Source: Gemmatimonadaceae bacterium (GTDB lineage Bacteria; Gemmatimonadota; Gemmatimonadetes; Gemmatimonadales; Gemmatimonadaceae). Taken from it: DNA of 64,000 nucleotides. The notes beneath the pieces are model-generated. The model searched no databases, was not told the DNA's origin, and saw nothing but the letters and a program-made list of their open reading frames with translations. Shown piece by piece: positions 36,274-46,831 of the stretch; position 1 is the first letter of the stretch; the number at the start of each line of letters is the position of its first letter. A program made the position numbers and the translations under genes. The stretch covers positions 331,126 through 395,125 of the forward strand of contig JANYHT010000039.1 of assembly GCA_025358925.1 (NCBI GenBank), read 5' to 3'.

Positions 36274-36882
36274 ATGACCCATGTACTTCCCGCGTTGCCA
36301 TATGCCGCAGAAGCACTCGAGCCGCATATCGACGCGCAAACGATGCAGATTCATCACGGCAAACATCATCAAGCGTACGTCACCAATCTCAACGCGGCAA
36401 TCGAGAAGGCGCCGGAACTGGCGACGTGGTCGCTCGACGATCTAAACCGTCGTCTCAGTGAGGTGCCGGACGCCGTGCGCACGGCCGTGCGCAACAACGG
36501 CGGCGGTCATTGGAATCACTCGCTCTTCTGGCGTTTAATGGCTCCGCATGCCGGCGGTGAGCCCACTGGTGCCATTGGCGCGGCCATCGCGTCGTCTTTT
36601 GGCGCATTCGGATCGTTCAAGGAGCAGCTACAAGCGGCGGGCGTCGGTCGTTTTGGATCTGGCTGGGCTTGGCTGGTCAGCGACGGTGGTAAGTTGTCAA
36701 TTATCAGCACGCCTAACCAGGACAACCCGTTGATGGAGGGCAAGCATGCCATCCTCGGTGTCGATGTGTGGGAGCACGCGTATTACCTCAAGTACCAAAA
36801 CCGGCGTGCGGACTATCTCGCCGCGTGGTGGAACGTCGTGAATTGGACGGAAGTCGCCAAACTGTACGACGCGGCGAAATAG
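36274..36882 (+). CDS. sodA: Superoxide dismutase, Fe/Mn family (Mn-like)
   Basis: 202 residues. Metal ligands lie in [13 protein letters not shown] (first His), [11 protein letters not shown] (second His) and [14 protein letters not shown] (Asp and His). The [10 protein letters not shown] segment with Gln favours manganese over iron. It converts superoxide to hydrogen peroxide and oxygen in the cytoplasm; no signal peptide. GGAGA precedes the ATG, and a strong terminator follows at 36911. Confidence 0.97.
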   Translation: MTHVLPALPYAAEALEPHIDAQTMQIHHGKHHQAYVTNLNAAIEKAPELATWSLDDLNRRLSEVPDAVRTAVRNNGGGHWNHSLFWRLMAPHAGGEPTGAIGAAIASSFGAFGSFKEQLQAAGVGRFGSGWAWLVSDGGKLSIISTPNQDNPLMEGKHAILGVDVWEHAYYLKYQNRRADYLAAWWNVVNWTEVAKLYDAAK

Positions 36883-36910
36883 TCGCCTGTGATTATCTCA
36901 CGAAACACTA

Positions 36911-36940
36911 CGGGCTCGGCATTGCGCCGAGCCCGTTTTT
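36911..36940 (+). terminator. Intrinsic terminator after sodA
   Basis: Perfect 10-bp stem CGGGCTCGGC / GCCGAGCCCG with loop ATTGC, followed by TTTTT on the plus strand. Confidence 0.93.
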
Positions 36941-36965
36941 CACCTCGATTGGCAGTTGCTCACTG

Positions 36966-37712
36966 CTAGCGACTCATCAACATTGGTATGAGGGCGAGCA
37001 ATGCACCAATGCCGAAGCGAATGACCGCAGCTAAGGCGCCCGTCGACCGCGACGTTCGCGCAACCACCGCAACACCGATGGCGGTCAGCACCAGCGACCA
37101 AATGCCAAAGACATCGAGGTTTTGCAGCAACGCGAGGAGCTGCGGAGACGCCGTGTTTGGATCCAAAAATCGCGCGGGTCCAAGCTGTCCGTCGCTCACA
37201 CCGCGAATAGCGTTGCCATCAACGATCGCGCCCTGCACCGCGAGTGCGATGTAGCCGAGTACGCCCGGCATGTAACTCCACGACGCGATCGTTGCGGACT
37301 GGCCGTAGGAAATCTTGGCGCCGACGATGCGTGCGCCAATCCAGGTGGCCAGTCCACCGAAAATTGCGATGAACCACGGCACGAGCAACGGACCAAACAT
37401 CGTCGAAAACGATGAAATTTTTCGACTCATCTCCATCGCACTGGCTGGCAGCTCGCGCCCTTGTGCCGCCGCCTGCGCCGTGGCCTTCGCCATGCCGCGA
37501 GCAAACTCCGCGTCGAAATACGGCGAAATGAGATTACGCAGCGCAAAAACGAGCACGCCACACAACACCATTTGAATGAGGGCTGGTCGTACGAAACTGC
37601 TGTCGCGCATGCGATCAAACAGCGCAGACGGATGGATAAAGGCATCAACAATATCGTCCATCAACCCAGTTTTCTTTGCACCAGGCGCCACCGAATTAAC
37701 GGGGAGCGTCAC
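36966..37712 (-). CDS. Yip1-family membrane protein
   Basis: 248 residues from a GTG at 37712 with GGAGGA four bases upstream; a longer frame to 37814 would overlap speA. The protein starts with a soluble part (DDIVDAFIHPSALFDRMR), then has five hydrophobic segments, including PLLVPWFIAIFGGLATWIGAR and SYMPGVLGYIALAVQ, in the layout of Yip1-domain proteins. Function in bacteria is not established; it is probably a small inner-membrane protein. Downstream of speA in the same direction, 61 bp apart. Confidence 0.85.
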   Translation of the reverse strand: MTLPVNSVAPGAKKTGLMDDIVDAFIHPSALFDRMRDSSFVRPALIQMVLCGVLVFALRNLISPYFDAEFARGMAKATAQAAAQGRELPASAMEMSRKISSFSTMFGPLLVPWFIAIFGGLATWIGARIVGAKISYGQSATIASWSYMPGVLGYIALAVQGAIVDGNAIRGVSDGQLGPARFLDPNTASPQLLALLQNLDVFGIWSLVLTAIGVAVVARTSRSTGALAAVIRFGIGALLALIPMLMSR

Positions 37713-37773
37713 GAGTCCTCCGAGCAAGAAGGTACAAATGCGAGCGCGGCGACTACCGCGCACGCTGCCAGCG

Positions 37774-39732
37774 CTATCGCGCAGCCTCACCCTCGAGATA
37801 CGTGTAACCCTCAAGGCCCGCCACGTAGTCTGCGATAAAAGCGTTTGCCTCTTCGCGCGTCAGCGACGTGGTCGCATTCACCTTACGACGAAACGTGGCG
37901 AGAAGTTGCGATGCACCAAACTGCACGTAGTTCAGCACTTCCGTTACTGTATCGCCTTCCACGAGGTCAGTGATCTCGTAGGCGCCTTGGTCGTTGAGTC
38001 GCACATGTACCGCATTGGTGTCGCCAAATAAATTGTGCAAATCTCCCAAGATCTCTTGGTATGCACCCGTGAGAAAAATTCCGAGGATATAGTCCTCGCC
38101 ATCACGAAACTCATGCAGTTCTAAACTGGGCCGTCCCTTTTTATCGCCAACGAATCGATCAATCTTGCCATCGGAGTCGCACGTCACGTCTTGCAACGTG
38201 CCGCGACGCAGCGGCTCCTCATTCAACCGATGAATGGGCATGATCGGAAACAGCTGATCGATGGCCCAACTGTCTGGTAACGATTGAAACAGCGAAAAAT
38301 TACAAAAGTAGCGGTCGACGAGCGACGACTCGAGCTCTGGCAAAATATCTTCGTACGTATCGCGATGCGCGATGGCGGTGCGATAAATCGCATTCATGGT
38401 GGCGAGCCACAGCACCTCAGCCTTTGCCAAACCGCGTAAGTCCAACACACCGCTGTTGAAGTACTGTCGCGCGCGATCCTTATCGAAGGACGCATCGTGA
38501 AACACTTCGAGCACCTTCCGGGTCTTCGCTGAACGCTCAGTCAGTGTGCGCCAATCCTCAAACATCTCGTGCAACAACGAATGATCATCATCCGCCATCG
38601 GCGGCACCGGCTGCTCAGCTTGCGACTCCACGTCGATCACTTTCACCAGCAGCAGCGCGTGATGCGCCGTGAGCGCCCGTCCTGATTCACTAATGATGTG
38701 CGGCATCGGCAACTCTGCTTCGCGACACGCTTCCGCGATGGTATAAATCACATCGTTTGCGTATTCCTGCGGCGTATAGTTCACGCTCGCGTTGTTGGTC
38801 GAACAGGTGCCGTCGTAGTCGATGCCCAGTCCGCCGCCGACATCCACGTGCGTGATATCCACGCCCATCGCGCGCATTTCGATGTAGTATCGCGCCACCT
38901 CGGCCAACCCAGACTTGATGAAACGAATGTCCGTAATCTGACTGCCAAGATGGAAATGGATCAGCTTGAGCATGTCGATGCGATTCTCAGCCTGCAGGCG
39001 ATCAATAAGCTTCACCAATTCGGCCGAACTCACACCGAATTTACTTTTTTCGCCGCCACTCTGCGCCCAACGACCCGCGCCTTCACTTGCCAACTTGATG
39101 CGCACCCCACAGACCGGGCGAACGCCGAGCTCCTCGGCAACTTCAAGTAAGACATCCAGCTCGCTCAACTGCTCGAGCACGATGAATACGCGATGCCCGA
39201 GTTTTTGCCCCATCAGGGCAAGGCGCATGAACTCGTGATCTTTGTACCCGTTGCACACGATGAGGTGTTCGGTGCTATCGGATAACCCAAGCACGGCTTG
39301 TAGCTCTGGCTTTGAGCCGCATTCGAGACCAACGCCGTGCAACTTGCCAAATTTGACGATCTCCTCAACAACGTGGCGCTGTTGATTGACCTTGATCGGA
39401 TAGACGGTGGTATAGCCACCGGAGTAATCGAACTCTTTCATCGCGCTGCTGAACCGCTCGCTTAACGTCTCGATGCGCGAACGCAGAATGTCCGAGAAGC
39501 GAAGCAGCACGGGCAACTGCACACCCTGCTCCTCAAGATCGCGCGCGAGATCCTTTAGGTCGAGCACGAGATGCGGACGATTGGGATCCGGACGAACGAT
39601 CACGTTACCGCGGTCACTCACGTCGAAATACCCCGCTCCCCACCCTTCAATGTTGTAGAGGGCGCGAGCAGCGTCGACGGACCAGGGCGCCGGTACGATG
39701 GACTCGGCGATGGGTTGGATACGGGTTGCCAT
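37774..39732 (-). CDS. speA: Biosynthetic arginine decarboxylase
   Basis: 652 residues from the ATG at 39732 (an upstream TTG in frame is less likely). PLP enzyme of fold type III: the Schiff-base Lys is in TTVYPIKVNQQRHVVEE near the N-terminus, the glycine-rich phosphate site in HVDVGGGLGIDYDG, and the second half carries the catalytic Cys region (RYFCNFSLFQSLPDSWAI). It makes agmatine from arginine for polyamine synthesis. Length matches SpeA. Divergent from the APP1-type gene across 131 bp. Confidence 0.96.
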   Translation of the reverse strand: MATRIQPIAESIVPAPWSVDAARALYNIEGWGAGYFDVSDRGNVIVRPDPNRPHLVLDLKDLARDLEEQGVQLPVLLRFSDILRSRIETLSERFSSAMKEFDYSGGYTTVYPIKVNQQRHVVEEIVKFGKLHGVGLECGSKPELQAVLGLSDSTEHLIVCNGYKDHEFMRLALMGQKLGHRVFIVLEQLSELDVLLEVAEELGVRPVCGVRIKLASEGAGRWAQSGGEKSKFGVSSAELVKLIDRLQAENRIDMLKLIHFHLGSQITDIRFIKSGLAEVARYYIEMRAMGVDITHVDVGGGLGIDYDGTCSTNNASVNYTPQEYANDVIYTIAEACREAELPMPHIISESGRALTAHHALLLVKVIDVESQAEQPVPPMADDDHSLLHEMFEDWRTLTERSAKTRKVLEVFHDASFDKDRARQYFNSGVLDLRGLAKAEVLWLATMNAIYRTAIAHRDTYEDILPELESSLVDRYFCNFSLFQSLPDSWAIDQLFPIMPIHRLNEEPLRRGTLQDVTCDSDGKIDRFVGDKKGRPSLELHEFRDGEDYILGIFLTGAYQEILGDLHNLFGDTNAVHVRLNDQGAYEITDLVEGDTVTEVLNYVQFGASQLLATFRRKVNATTSLTREEANAFIADYVAGLEGYTYLEGEAAR

Positions 39733-39863
39733 GGCGGGCAAATTAGGGGATTGGCGGGTGCGGTGGCAGCGGCGGACCGAGATAGGTCGCTTTACGAAGC
39801 CAATGTTGCCGTGGCGCCTTGATCCAGCGCACCAGGCGGAGTGATCGACGTTAGCTTCCGCTG

Positions 39864-40964
39864 ATGGAGCCGCAGCTGATCGCCAAGGCGGCGAGGGTGG
39901 GAAACGTCATCGAATCGTTACTCGCCGCACTCCACCCGGGGCGCGATGGGCCAACGGCGAAGCTGCTGCGCATCGTTCCGCACCGCAGTGTGGGCGACGC
40001 GACCTGCCTAACGGTGCGCGGCCGCGTGGTGCGCCAAGCGCCAACGAACCGTCGACCAGTGCGCGGTGTTGGGGCGATCCCCGCACGCGAACATTTGGCA
40101 GCGGTCTATCGCGCCTTCGACGCGTTGGAAGTGCCCTTTGCCCAGGTCGAAGTTTCACTCGATGGATTACATGTAATGGGCGAGTGTGACGCGTCCGGAT
40201 TTTTCTCCATGGACCTACGCGCGCCGAACGGTGCACCTTGGCGCAGCGGTCGACATACCCCGATGGTGCGACTGCGCAATACCGCTGGCATCGCGGAAGA
40301 CGTCGAAAGTGTAGAGATCAACGTTGACGTGTTTGTGCCGGGCGAGCGCGCGACGCTGATGATCGTGAGCGATTTGGATGACACGGCGATGGACACGAAT
40401 ACCATCAGCACGATTCGTTCACTGCGCACCGTCATGTTTCAGAGCGCGCGACGTCGACAGGATGTGCCCGGCGTGCCCGCGCTCTACCGCGCGCTGCAAG
40501 GCGGTCTTGATGGAACGGCAGACAATCCCGTCTGCTATATCTCGAGCGGCGCTTGGAATTTATACGACATGGTGGTCGACTATCTCGATGCGCACAAATT
40601 GCCACACGGCGCCATCTTGCTCAACGATTGGGGTTCACGATCGCGCGGCTTTCACGCCGTTGCGCACGGGCATAAGGCGGCGCATGTAACTGCGCTTTTG
40701 GCGCGCGTGTCGTCGTTACCATTTCTTCTCGTCGGCGACAACGTCCAAGAAGACCCTGAATTGTATACCAAAGTTGCACTGCAGCATCCGGGGCGCATTG
40801 CCGCCATTTGGATTCGCGAGATTCGTCGAGATGCCTCGCGACGACGCGACATTGAAGCGCTCCGCACGGCGCTCGCGGCAATTTGTACCGATTTAGTCGT
40901 GTCGGATACCACGGCGCGCTTCGCGGACGATGCCGAAGCGCGCGGATGGATATTGCCGCGCTAG
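39864..40964 (+). CDS. APP1-type phosphatidate phosphatase-like protein (DUF2183)
   Basis: 366 residues. After an N-terminal beta-rich region (about 1-160), the HAD-like catalytic domain begins with MIVSDLDDTAMDT, the DxDxT motif of APP1 phosphatidate phosphatases, followed by PVCYISSGAWNLYDM and LLVGDNVQEDPELY as the later HAD motifs. No signal peptide or membrane helix, so a soluble or peripheral enzyme. In yeast the homologue dephosphorylates phosphatidate; the bacterial role is not known. Confidence 0.87.
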   Translation: MEPQLIAKAARVGNVIESLLAALHPGRDGPTAKLLRIVPHRSVGDATCLTVRGRVVRQAPTNRRPVRGVGAIPAREHLAAVYRAFDALEVPFAQVEVSLDGLHVMGECDASGFFSMDLRAPNGAPWRSGRHTPMVRLRNTAGIAEDVESVEINVDVFVPGERATLMIVSDLDDTAMDTNTISTIRSLRTVMFQSARRRQDVPGVPALYRALQGGLDGTADNPVCYISSGAWNLYDMVVDYLDAHKLPHGAILLNDWGSRSRGFHAVAHGHKAAHVTALLARVSSLPFLLVGDNVQEDPELYTKVALQHPGRIAAIWIREIRRDASRRRDIEALRTALAAICTDLVVSDTTARFADDAEARGWILPR

Positions 40965-40971
40965 CTACCTG

Positions 40972-41760
40972 TTACCGGTCGCCGTCGAGCAACGCACCAA
41001 TACCGCCCAGCATCGAGCCCTCCTCGCGACGACGACCACCGGCGCGCGGCGATGCCGAAATGATGCGATCCGCCAGCCGCGAGAACGGCAACGTTTGCAG
41101 AATGACCCGACCGGGACCGGTCATCAGAGCGAAAAACAAACCTTCGCCGCCGAAGAGCGCGGACTTGATACCGGGTACGCGCTGAATGTCGTATTGCACT
41201 GACGGTTGAAAGGCGACGAGACAACCGGTATCCACACGCAGTTGCTCGCCAGCGACTAGATCAATCGCGTGCAGGGTACCCGAGGCGTGCAAAAACGTGA
41301 GTCCATCGCCCTGCAACTTCTGCAGAATGAATCCTTCACCGCCAAAAAACCCAGCGCCAAATTTACGGGTGAAGGCCACCGAGATATCGACGCCTCGCGC
41401 CGCGCATAAGAAACTGTCCTTCTGCGCCATCACCGTGCCGCCCCAATCCCGCAACTGCAATGGCATAATCTTGCCCGGATACGGCGCGGCGAATGCGACA
41501 TCAGCGCGACGCGTACTTTCATTGCCGAAGAGCGTGACGAAAAATGAATCGCCCGCCAGCACGCGCTTCCCGCCGGTAATCAACTTGTCAAAAAGCGAAC
41601 CACTGCGAGCGTTCGGATCAAGCGTGGTCGCCATCGTAATGCCTTCGCGCATGAACATCATCGCACCAGCTTCCGCAAACACCGCCTCACCAGGATCGAG
41701 CGTGATGATGACCGCCTGCAGATCATCACCGATCACCTGATAATCAATTTCGTCAGCCAC
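40972..41760 (-). CDS. AIM24-family protein (TIGR00266)
   Basis: 262 residues from a GTG. Beta-rich: LDPGEAVFAEAGAMMFM near the N-terminus, GESFF-like element AGDSFFVTLFGN, GEGFILQKLQGDGLTFLHASG and a late GGEGLFFALMTGPG, all typical of the family. Function is not established. Starts two bases from the S9 peptidase stop and converges on the APP1-type gene with seven bases between stops. Confidence 0.88.
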   Translation of the reverse strand: MADEIDYQVIGDDLQAVIITLDPGEAVFAEAGAMMFMREGITMATTLDPNARSGSLFDKLITGGKRVLAGDSFFVTLFGNESTRRADVAFAAPYPGKIMPLQLRDWGGTVMAQKDSFLCAARGVDISVAFTRKFGAGFFGGEGFILQKLQGDGLTFLHASGTLHAIDLVAGEQLRVDTGCLVAFQPSVQYDIQRVPGIKSALFGGEGLFFALMTGPGRVILQTLPFSRLADRIISASPRAGGRRREEGSMLGGIGALLDGDR

Positions 41761-44754
41761 TTATTTGCCTCCGGAGGGGCGACCCGACGTGCTGCTGCCG
41801 CCGGATGCAGGGGTTGTGGACGATCCTGTCACATGTACCTGATCCTGTCCCTTTTCGAGAAACGGAATACCACGCACCATCCATGACGCGGGTTGAGCCC
41901 CGAGAAGTTTCGTCGCGAAGAAATCCTGCATCTTCCGATCAATGTCCTTTTGGTTCGCGCGCTTGGTTGGATTGTGCTCGTCGCCATTGTATACCACCAT
42001 GTACGCTTCTTTCTGGAGGCGACGCATCGCCACGTAAAACTCAATTCCTTGATACCACGGTACCGACCCGTCGTTGTCGTTGGCCATGAACAGGACTGGT
42101 GTCGTGACACGATCTAAATGGAACAGCGGCGAATTCTCAACGAAGCGTTCTGGATATTCCCAGAGCGATCCACCAATGCGGCTTTGCGTGTGCTCATACT
42201 GAAACGAGCGTGCAATGCCAGTTTGCCATCGAATCCCGCCGTACGCACTTGTCATGTTCACCACCGTGGCGTTTGGAACCGCAGCCGCAAACATGTTGGT
42301 CACGGTCACGAGGTACGCCGTTTGATATCCACCCCATGATTGGCCGGTAATGCCAAGGCGCTTTGGATCGACAAAACCTTTTGCTATCAACGACTGCACA
42401 CCCGGAATAATTGACTTGGCCGCGCTGGGCCCCGGTTGTCCATCGGTGTACACAATGTCCGGCATGAACACCAAGTAGCCCAGCGCGTTGTACACCATCG
42501 GATTGACGACGTTACGACCAGTCGGCGCAGTGTAATTGTGCAGACCATCCGACAGTTTTTCGTAGTAGTACGTGATCAGCGGATATTGTTTCGATGCGTC
42601 GAAACCTTCCGGTTTGTACAGCAAGCCTTTGAGCGGAATACCATCGGTGTTGAGCCACGACACCAACTCCACCGTGCCACGTGCATACTGTCCGTCTTGC
42701 GGGTTCGCGTCGGAAATTTTTGCGACCTGCGTGAGGGATGCGCCAGTCCATAAGTCGGGAAATTCGCGATAGGTCTGCTGCGTCATCAAATACTGTTCGG
42801 CGTTGCGCGCCTTCTGTAACGCGCCGTAGTTTCGCGCACCCATCAGTATGCGTTCAGGCTTCGCCTCAACGCCCACACGATCACGCCAATACCCACTGTT
42901 CTTCGTCGCATCGTCCACCGCGCGGAGCAGCACGGGTTGCGCTGGATCGATAAATCGATTCTCCGGATCAAGATCGACGACGCGCATCGTCATCGCGAGG
43001 CGGCGTCCTTCGCCATCAGTCATGTTGCGTGGTGTTGCCACACCCAGCGGGTCGACTTCCCAGACGTCGTAGCGATCGTACACCAACACCCGTTTCTCAC
43101 CGGTAGTCCAGCCAGCAACTCCGTACGGTGGCGGCACGTCGGGCGAATCAAATTCTTCATCTTGAAACTTCACACCAGCAACGCCGCCGGTGAGACTGGA
43201 TTTTTTCCCCGTCGCCGTCGCGAATACCATCCACTGTCCATCCTGAAACCAAGTGACGTAGCCGCCACCAGGCGACAGTTGTGCACCAAAATTGAGTTTC
43301 CGCGCAATGAGTGTTCGCCCACCCGTTATTGCGTCCACGAGATACGCATCGCTCCCACCCTCGCCCCACATCTGGGCGACCGCGTACTCGACCGAATTGA
43401 GTGCCAGCGCGCGGCGGCCGTCATCACTCACCGTCACTTGCAACAGCGAATCACTACCGAGCTTGACCCATTTGTTTGTCGCAATCTGATAGATGGCCAG
43501 TTGCGTACGATTGCGATCACGCGCGGCTTCAATTTTTTGCTGCGGCATGATCTTCGTGTCTTTCCAGTGCCACAGATCGTAAACCGCTTTATCAATGAGT
43601 GAGTCGGCGGGAATGGAATCCATCGGCACCGTACCCAGCGAAAACAGAATCGCGTTTCCGTCGCGGGTGAAATCCACCCGACCACGTTCGGCGATGAGTA
43701 AACCAGCCGGTGCTTCAGTTGCGGCGACGATACGGCGCGCCACTATGCTCTTGCCTTTTGCCAGAACGAGCGCGGCGTGATACAACGCAAATCGTCCGCG
43801 CGCAACACTGTCACCGACATCCGCAACAAAGACCGCCTGCTCCCCTTTTTTGTCAAACACGAGACTGCGATACACGCCCCGACCATTCAAGAGCACCGTG
43901 CTCGTACCGCTCGATAACGCCCGCACATACGCACCGTCAGTCGCACCATCGCGCGACGCCACCGTGTAACCCAACCAGTGTTCATTTTCATCGAAGCTGT
44001 AGTTGATCACGCCATCAATGCGCACTTCCGTACCCGTAGTAAGTTCGCGCAGCACAAGTGTCGTACCAGTTTCGCGACGCGGGCCCGGAGCAACAATCGC
44101 TGGCACCGCTGGCGTGAGGCCCGGCCCACTCCGCTGCGTCGTGTCCTCGAGCAAATACGCCACGAATCGCCCACCGTTACGCGACAAGCGAAACGAACGC
44201 ACACGCGCAACGCGCGAAATAGTACCATCGGCAACATTCATCACCGCGAGTGCAGATGACGGCGCGGGACTACCCTTGCGTCCGCGAACGCGCTCAAACT
44301 CGGCGCGCGGTGCGTACTGTAGATATGCCACGAACCGACTGTCGGCACTGAATTGCGCAGGCTGTGCGCTGAATTGCGCGGCGGAGTCTGCGGCGGCCAT
44401 GAGTTGTGGTCGGCCGGTGTATCCACGCGTCGCGCGGTACTCCGTCGTACTTGATGTGCTGCGGACCATAACGTCGCCTTCACCAACGACCGGCGACAGG
44501 GTGTAGGCGGTCCATTTGCCGTCTGGCGAAACCGTTGCGCCTTGAATCGTGCGCCACTCGTCGTACGTGTCTTGCGTAATAGCCTTCTTGCCCGGAGCCA
44601 GCGTCGTCGACCACGGTGTGACCCGCGTGTACGGATTATTGGACACGGACGCCGGTGACTGCGCACGGAGCTGAGCAATCGCCAACGGTGCCGCGAAGAG
44701 GAGCGCGACCACCGACGCGAACGCGCGAGGCCTGCTGCGGTAAGGAGTGCGCAT
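41761..44754 (-). CDS. Secreted S9-family peptidase (prolyl oligopeptidase type)
   Basis: 997 residues. N-terminal signal peptide (ending near AIAQLRAQ), then a long beta-propeller of about 600 residues, then the alpha/beta-hydrolase domain with the nucleophile in GITGQSWGGYQ, the acid in MANDNDGSVPW and the His in NGDEHNP. It cuts peptides after proline or related residues in the periplasm or outside. The propeller limits access to short peptides. Preceding genes on the minus strand are unrelated; AIM24 follows directly. Confidence 0.93.
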   Translation of the reverse strand: MRTPYRSRPRAFASVVALLFAAPLAIAQLRAQSPASVSNNPYTRVTPWSTTLAPGKKAITQDTYDEWRTIQGATVSPDGKWTAYTLSPVVGEGDVMVRSTSSTTEYRATRGYTGRPQLMAAADSAAQFSAQPAQFSADSRFVAYLQYAPRAEFERVRGRKGSPAPSSALAVMNVADGTISRVARVRSFRLSRNGGRFVAYLLEDTTQRSGPGLTPAVPAIVAPGPRRETGTTLVLRELTTGTEVRIDGVINYSFDENEHWLGYTVASRDGATDGAYVRALSSGTSTVLLNGRGVYRSLVFDKKGEQAVFVADVGDSVARGRFALYHAALVLAKGKSIVARRIVAATEAPAGLLIAERGRVDFTRDGNAILFSLGTVPMDSIPADSLIDKAVYDLWHWKDTKIMPQQKIEAARDRNRTQLAIYQIATNKWVKLGSDSLLQVTVSDDGRRALALNSVEYAVAQMWGEGGSDAYLVDAITGGRTLIARKLNFGAQLSPGGGYVTWFQDGQWMVFATATGKKSSLTGGVAGVKFQDEEFDSPDVPPPYGVAGWTTGEKRVLVYDRYDVWEVDPLGVATPRNMTDGEGRRLAMTMRVVDLDPENRFIDPAQPVLLRAVDDATKNSGYWRDRVGVEAKPERILMGARNYGALQKARNAEQYLMTQQTYREFPDLWTGASLTQVAKISDANPQDGQYARGTVELVSWLNTDGIPLKGLLYKPEGFDASKQYPLITYYYEKLSDGLHNYTAPTGRNVVNPMVYNALGYLVFMPDIVYTDGQPGPSAAKSIIPGVQSLIAKGFVDPKRLGITGQSWGGYQTAYLVTVTNMFAAAVPNATVVNMTSAYGGIRWQTGIARSFQYEHTQSRIGGSLWEYPERFVENSPLFHLDRVTTPVLFMANDNDGSVPWYQGIEFYVAMRRLQKEAYMVVYNGDEHNPTKRANQKDIDRKMQDFFATKLLGAQPASWMVRGIPFLEKGQDQVHVTGSSTTPASGGSSTSGRPSGGK

Positions 44755-44868
44755 CGAAGACGGAGAGTTAAGGTATGTTGGGTGGTCGACGCTGGTGATC
44801 CCAACTCGGGACCGAGAGCCGCCGACTGAAAAGACTAACGTCGCGGCAGATGCTGCGTGAGGGATTCG

Positions 44869-45456
44869 ATGGGACGTTTGCTTGGCTACTTCGCTCGTGG
44901 ACTGATACTGCTCGCCCCAGTGGTTGTGACTGGGTGGGTGTGCTGGGTGTTGTTCACGAGCGTCGACGGATGGCTCGGCCTGCCCATTCCGGGCGCTGGC
45001 TTCGTGGCGACCATTGTCCTCATTACCGCCGTCGGCTTACTCGGCTCAAGTCTACTTACACGCTCGGCGGTTGCACTGCTGGAACGCTTGCTGTCACGAC
45101 TTCCGTTTGTGCGGCTGTTGTACAGTTCGACAAAGGAATTACTGAACGCGTTTGTTGGTGAGAAGCGACGCTTCGACAAACCGGTGCTCGTTGCGCTGGA
45201 CAGCGGCGGTGCGCTGCGATTTGTCGGTTTTGTCACGCAGCATTCGCTAGCGCATATTGGTTTAGAGGGCGACGTTGCGGTGTACTGCCCGCACTCGTAT
45301 GCGTGGGCTGGTCAATTGTTTATCGTGCCTGCAACGCGTGTCTTTGCGTTGGATGTTGCGAGCGCCGACGCGATGGCGTTCATCGTATCCGGCGGCGTAT
45401 CCGGACTCGTTCCCAAAGCCCTTTCTACCGGCGAATTCGCCTCGGTTACGGAGTAG
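44869..45456 (+). CDS. DUF502 family membrane protein
   Basis: 195 residues from the ATG at 44869, with GAGGGA four bases upstream (the in-frame GTG at 44857 includes that site). Two N-terminal hydrophobic helices ([21 protein letters not shown] and [19 protein letters not shown]), then the DUF502 core with [16 protein letters not shown] and [20 protein letters not shown]. Inner-membrane protein of unknown function. The amidohydrolase gene follows after 7 bp. Confidence 0.9.
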   Translation: MGRLLGYFARGLILLAPVVVTGWVCWVLFTSVDGWLGLPIPGAGFVATIVLITAVGLLGSSLLTRSAVALLERLLSRLPFVRLLYSSTKELLNAFVGEKRRFDKPVLVALDSGGALRFVGFVTQHSLAHIGLEGDVAVYCPHSYAWAGQLFIVPATRVFALDVASADAMAFIVSGGVSGLVPKALSTGEFASVTE

Positions 45457-45463
45457 CTCACAC

Positions 45464-46813
45464 GTGAAGATTTTTCCTCGGGCTCGTGCGACCATCATCG
45501 CGATTTCGATGTCGGTTGCAGTCGGCAGTACTGCGCTGCATAGCGTGCGCGCGCAAACAAACGCGACCACCGCACCACAACCTGCTGCGAGAACAATGCT
45601 GCTGCTACCGGATGCGGTGTTCGACGGCGTGAGCGATGCACCGCAACGTGGATGGGCGGTGCTCGTGCGTGGCGCACGTATTGTCAGCGCCGGCCCGCTC
45701 GCCAGTCTCTCTGTGCCGCCGGACGCGGAACGTCTTGCACTGCCCGGCACAACGTTGCTGCCGGGCTTAAGCGATTTACACAGTCATGTTTTGTTGCATC
45801 CGTACGACGAAACACCGTGGAATGATCAAGTGCTACGTGAGTCACTCGCGTTGCGAACCGCGCGCGCAACGAATCATTTACGTGCGACGCTCATGGCAGG
45901 ATTTACGGTACTGCGTGACCTCGGCACCGAGGGTGCCGCGTATGCCGATGTCGGATTGAAAGAAGCGGTCGACCAAGGGATCATTCCCGGTCCGCGATTA
46001 TTCGTGACGACGAAAGCCATTGTTGCCACAGGATCGTACGGTCCGAAAGGTTTTGGTGTCGAAATTGGGGTGCCACAAGGTGCCGAAGAAGCGGACGGCG
46101 TTGAGGGGGTGACACATGTCGTTCGTGATCAAATTTCGCACGGTGCGGATTGGATCAAGATTTACGCTGACTATCGTTGGGGCCCGCGTGGTGAGGCGCG
46201 ACCGACGTTTACCGAGAGCGAATGGAAGGCCATCATCGATGCGGCGTCGACGAGCGGACGCCCCGTTGTCGCGCACGCCAGTACGTTGGAGGGCATGCGC
46301 CGAGCGATCGTGGCGGGTGTAGAAACCATCGAGCACGGTGATGCTGCTACCGCTGAAACGTTCGCGCTCATGAAGACGCACGGTACGGCGTTTTGCCCTA
46401 CGCTTTCGGCCACAGAATCGACCACGCGCTACCGCGGTTGGAAGAAAGGCATCGACGCCGAGCCTGTCGGGATCACGCAAAAGAAAACGATGTTCAAGTT
46501 GGCGCTCGCGTCGGGCGTAACCATCTGCAATGGCAGCGACGTTGGCGTCTTTTCACACGGCACCAACGCGCTTGAACTCGAGTTAATGGTGGAGTACGGT
46601 ATGACGCCGATCGCGGCGCTCCGTGCAGCCACCAGCGTAAATGCAAAAATCTTACATCGTGAAAATGACTTTGGTCGCGTGGCAGCGGGACTGTTTGCCG
46701 ATCTCGTGGCGGTGCAAGGCGATCCAACGCAAAACATCAAACAGTTGCGCGACGTGCGGTTTGTTATGAAGGGCGGACAGGTAGTTCGCCGTGAGGCGAA
46801 CGCGACGAAATAG
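45464..46813 (+). CDS. Secreted amidohydrolase (imidazolonepropionase-like, prolidase-like)
   Basis: 449 residues from GTG 45464; a longer frame to 45275 would overlap DUF502. Signal peptide ends near SVRAQ. Metal ligands: HSH in [10 protein letters not shown], the candidate bridging Lys in [11 protein letters not shown], His in PVVAHAST, His in ETIEHGD, and Asp in [12 protein letters not shown]. Enzymes of this group act on N-acyl or proline-containing dipeptides or lactams; the exact substrate is not readable. Exported, so it works in the periplasm, like the S9 peptidase nearby. Confidence 0.9.
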   Translation: MKIFPRARATIIAISMSVAVGSTALHSVRAQTNATTAPQPAARTMLLLPDAVFDGVSDAPQRGWAVLVRGARIVSAGPLASLSVPPDAERLALPGTTLLPGLSDLHSHVLLHPYDETPWNDQVLRESLALRTARATNHLRATLMAGFTVLRDLGTEGAAYADVGLKEAVDQGIIPGPRLFVTTKAIVATGSYGPKGFGVEIGVPQGAEEADGVEGVTHVVRDQISHGADWIKIYADYRWGPRGEARPTFTESEWKAIIDAASTSGRPVVAHASTLEGMRRAIVAGVETIEHGDAATAETFALMKTHGTAFCPTLSATESTTRYRGWKKGIDAEPVGITQKKTMFKLALASGVTICNGSDVGVFSHGTNALELELMVEYGMTPIAALRAATSVNAKILHRENDFGRVAAGLFADLVAVQGDPTQNIKQLRDVRFVMKGGQVVRREANATK

Positions 46814-46831
46814 TCGTCGAAGGTGCTGGCA

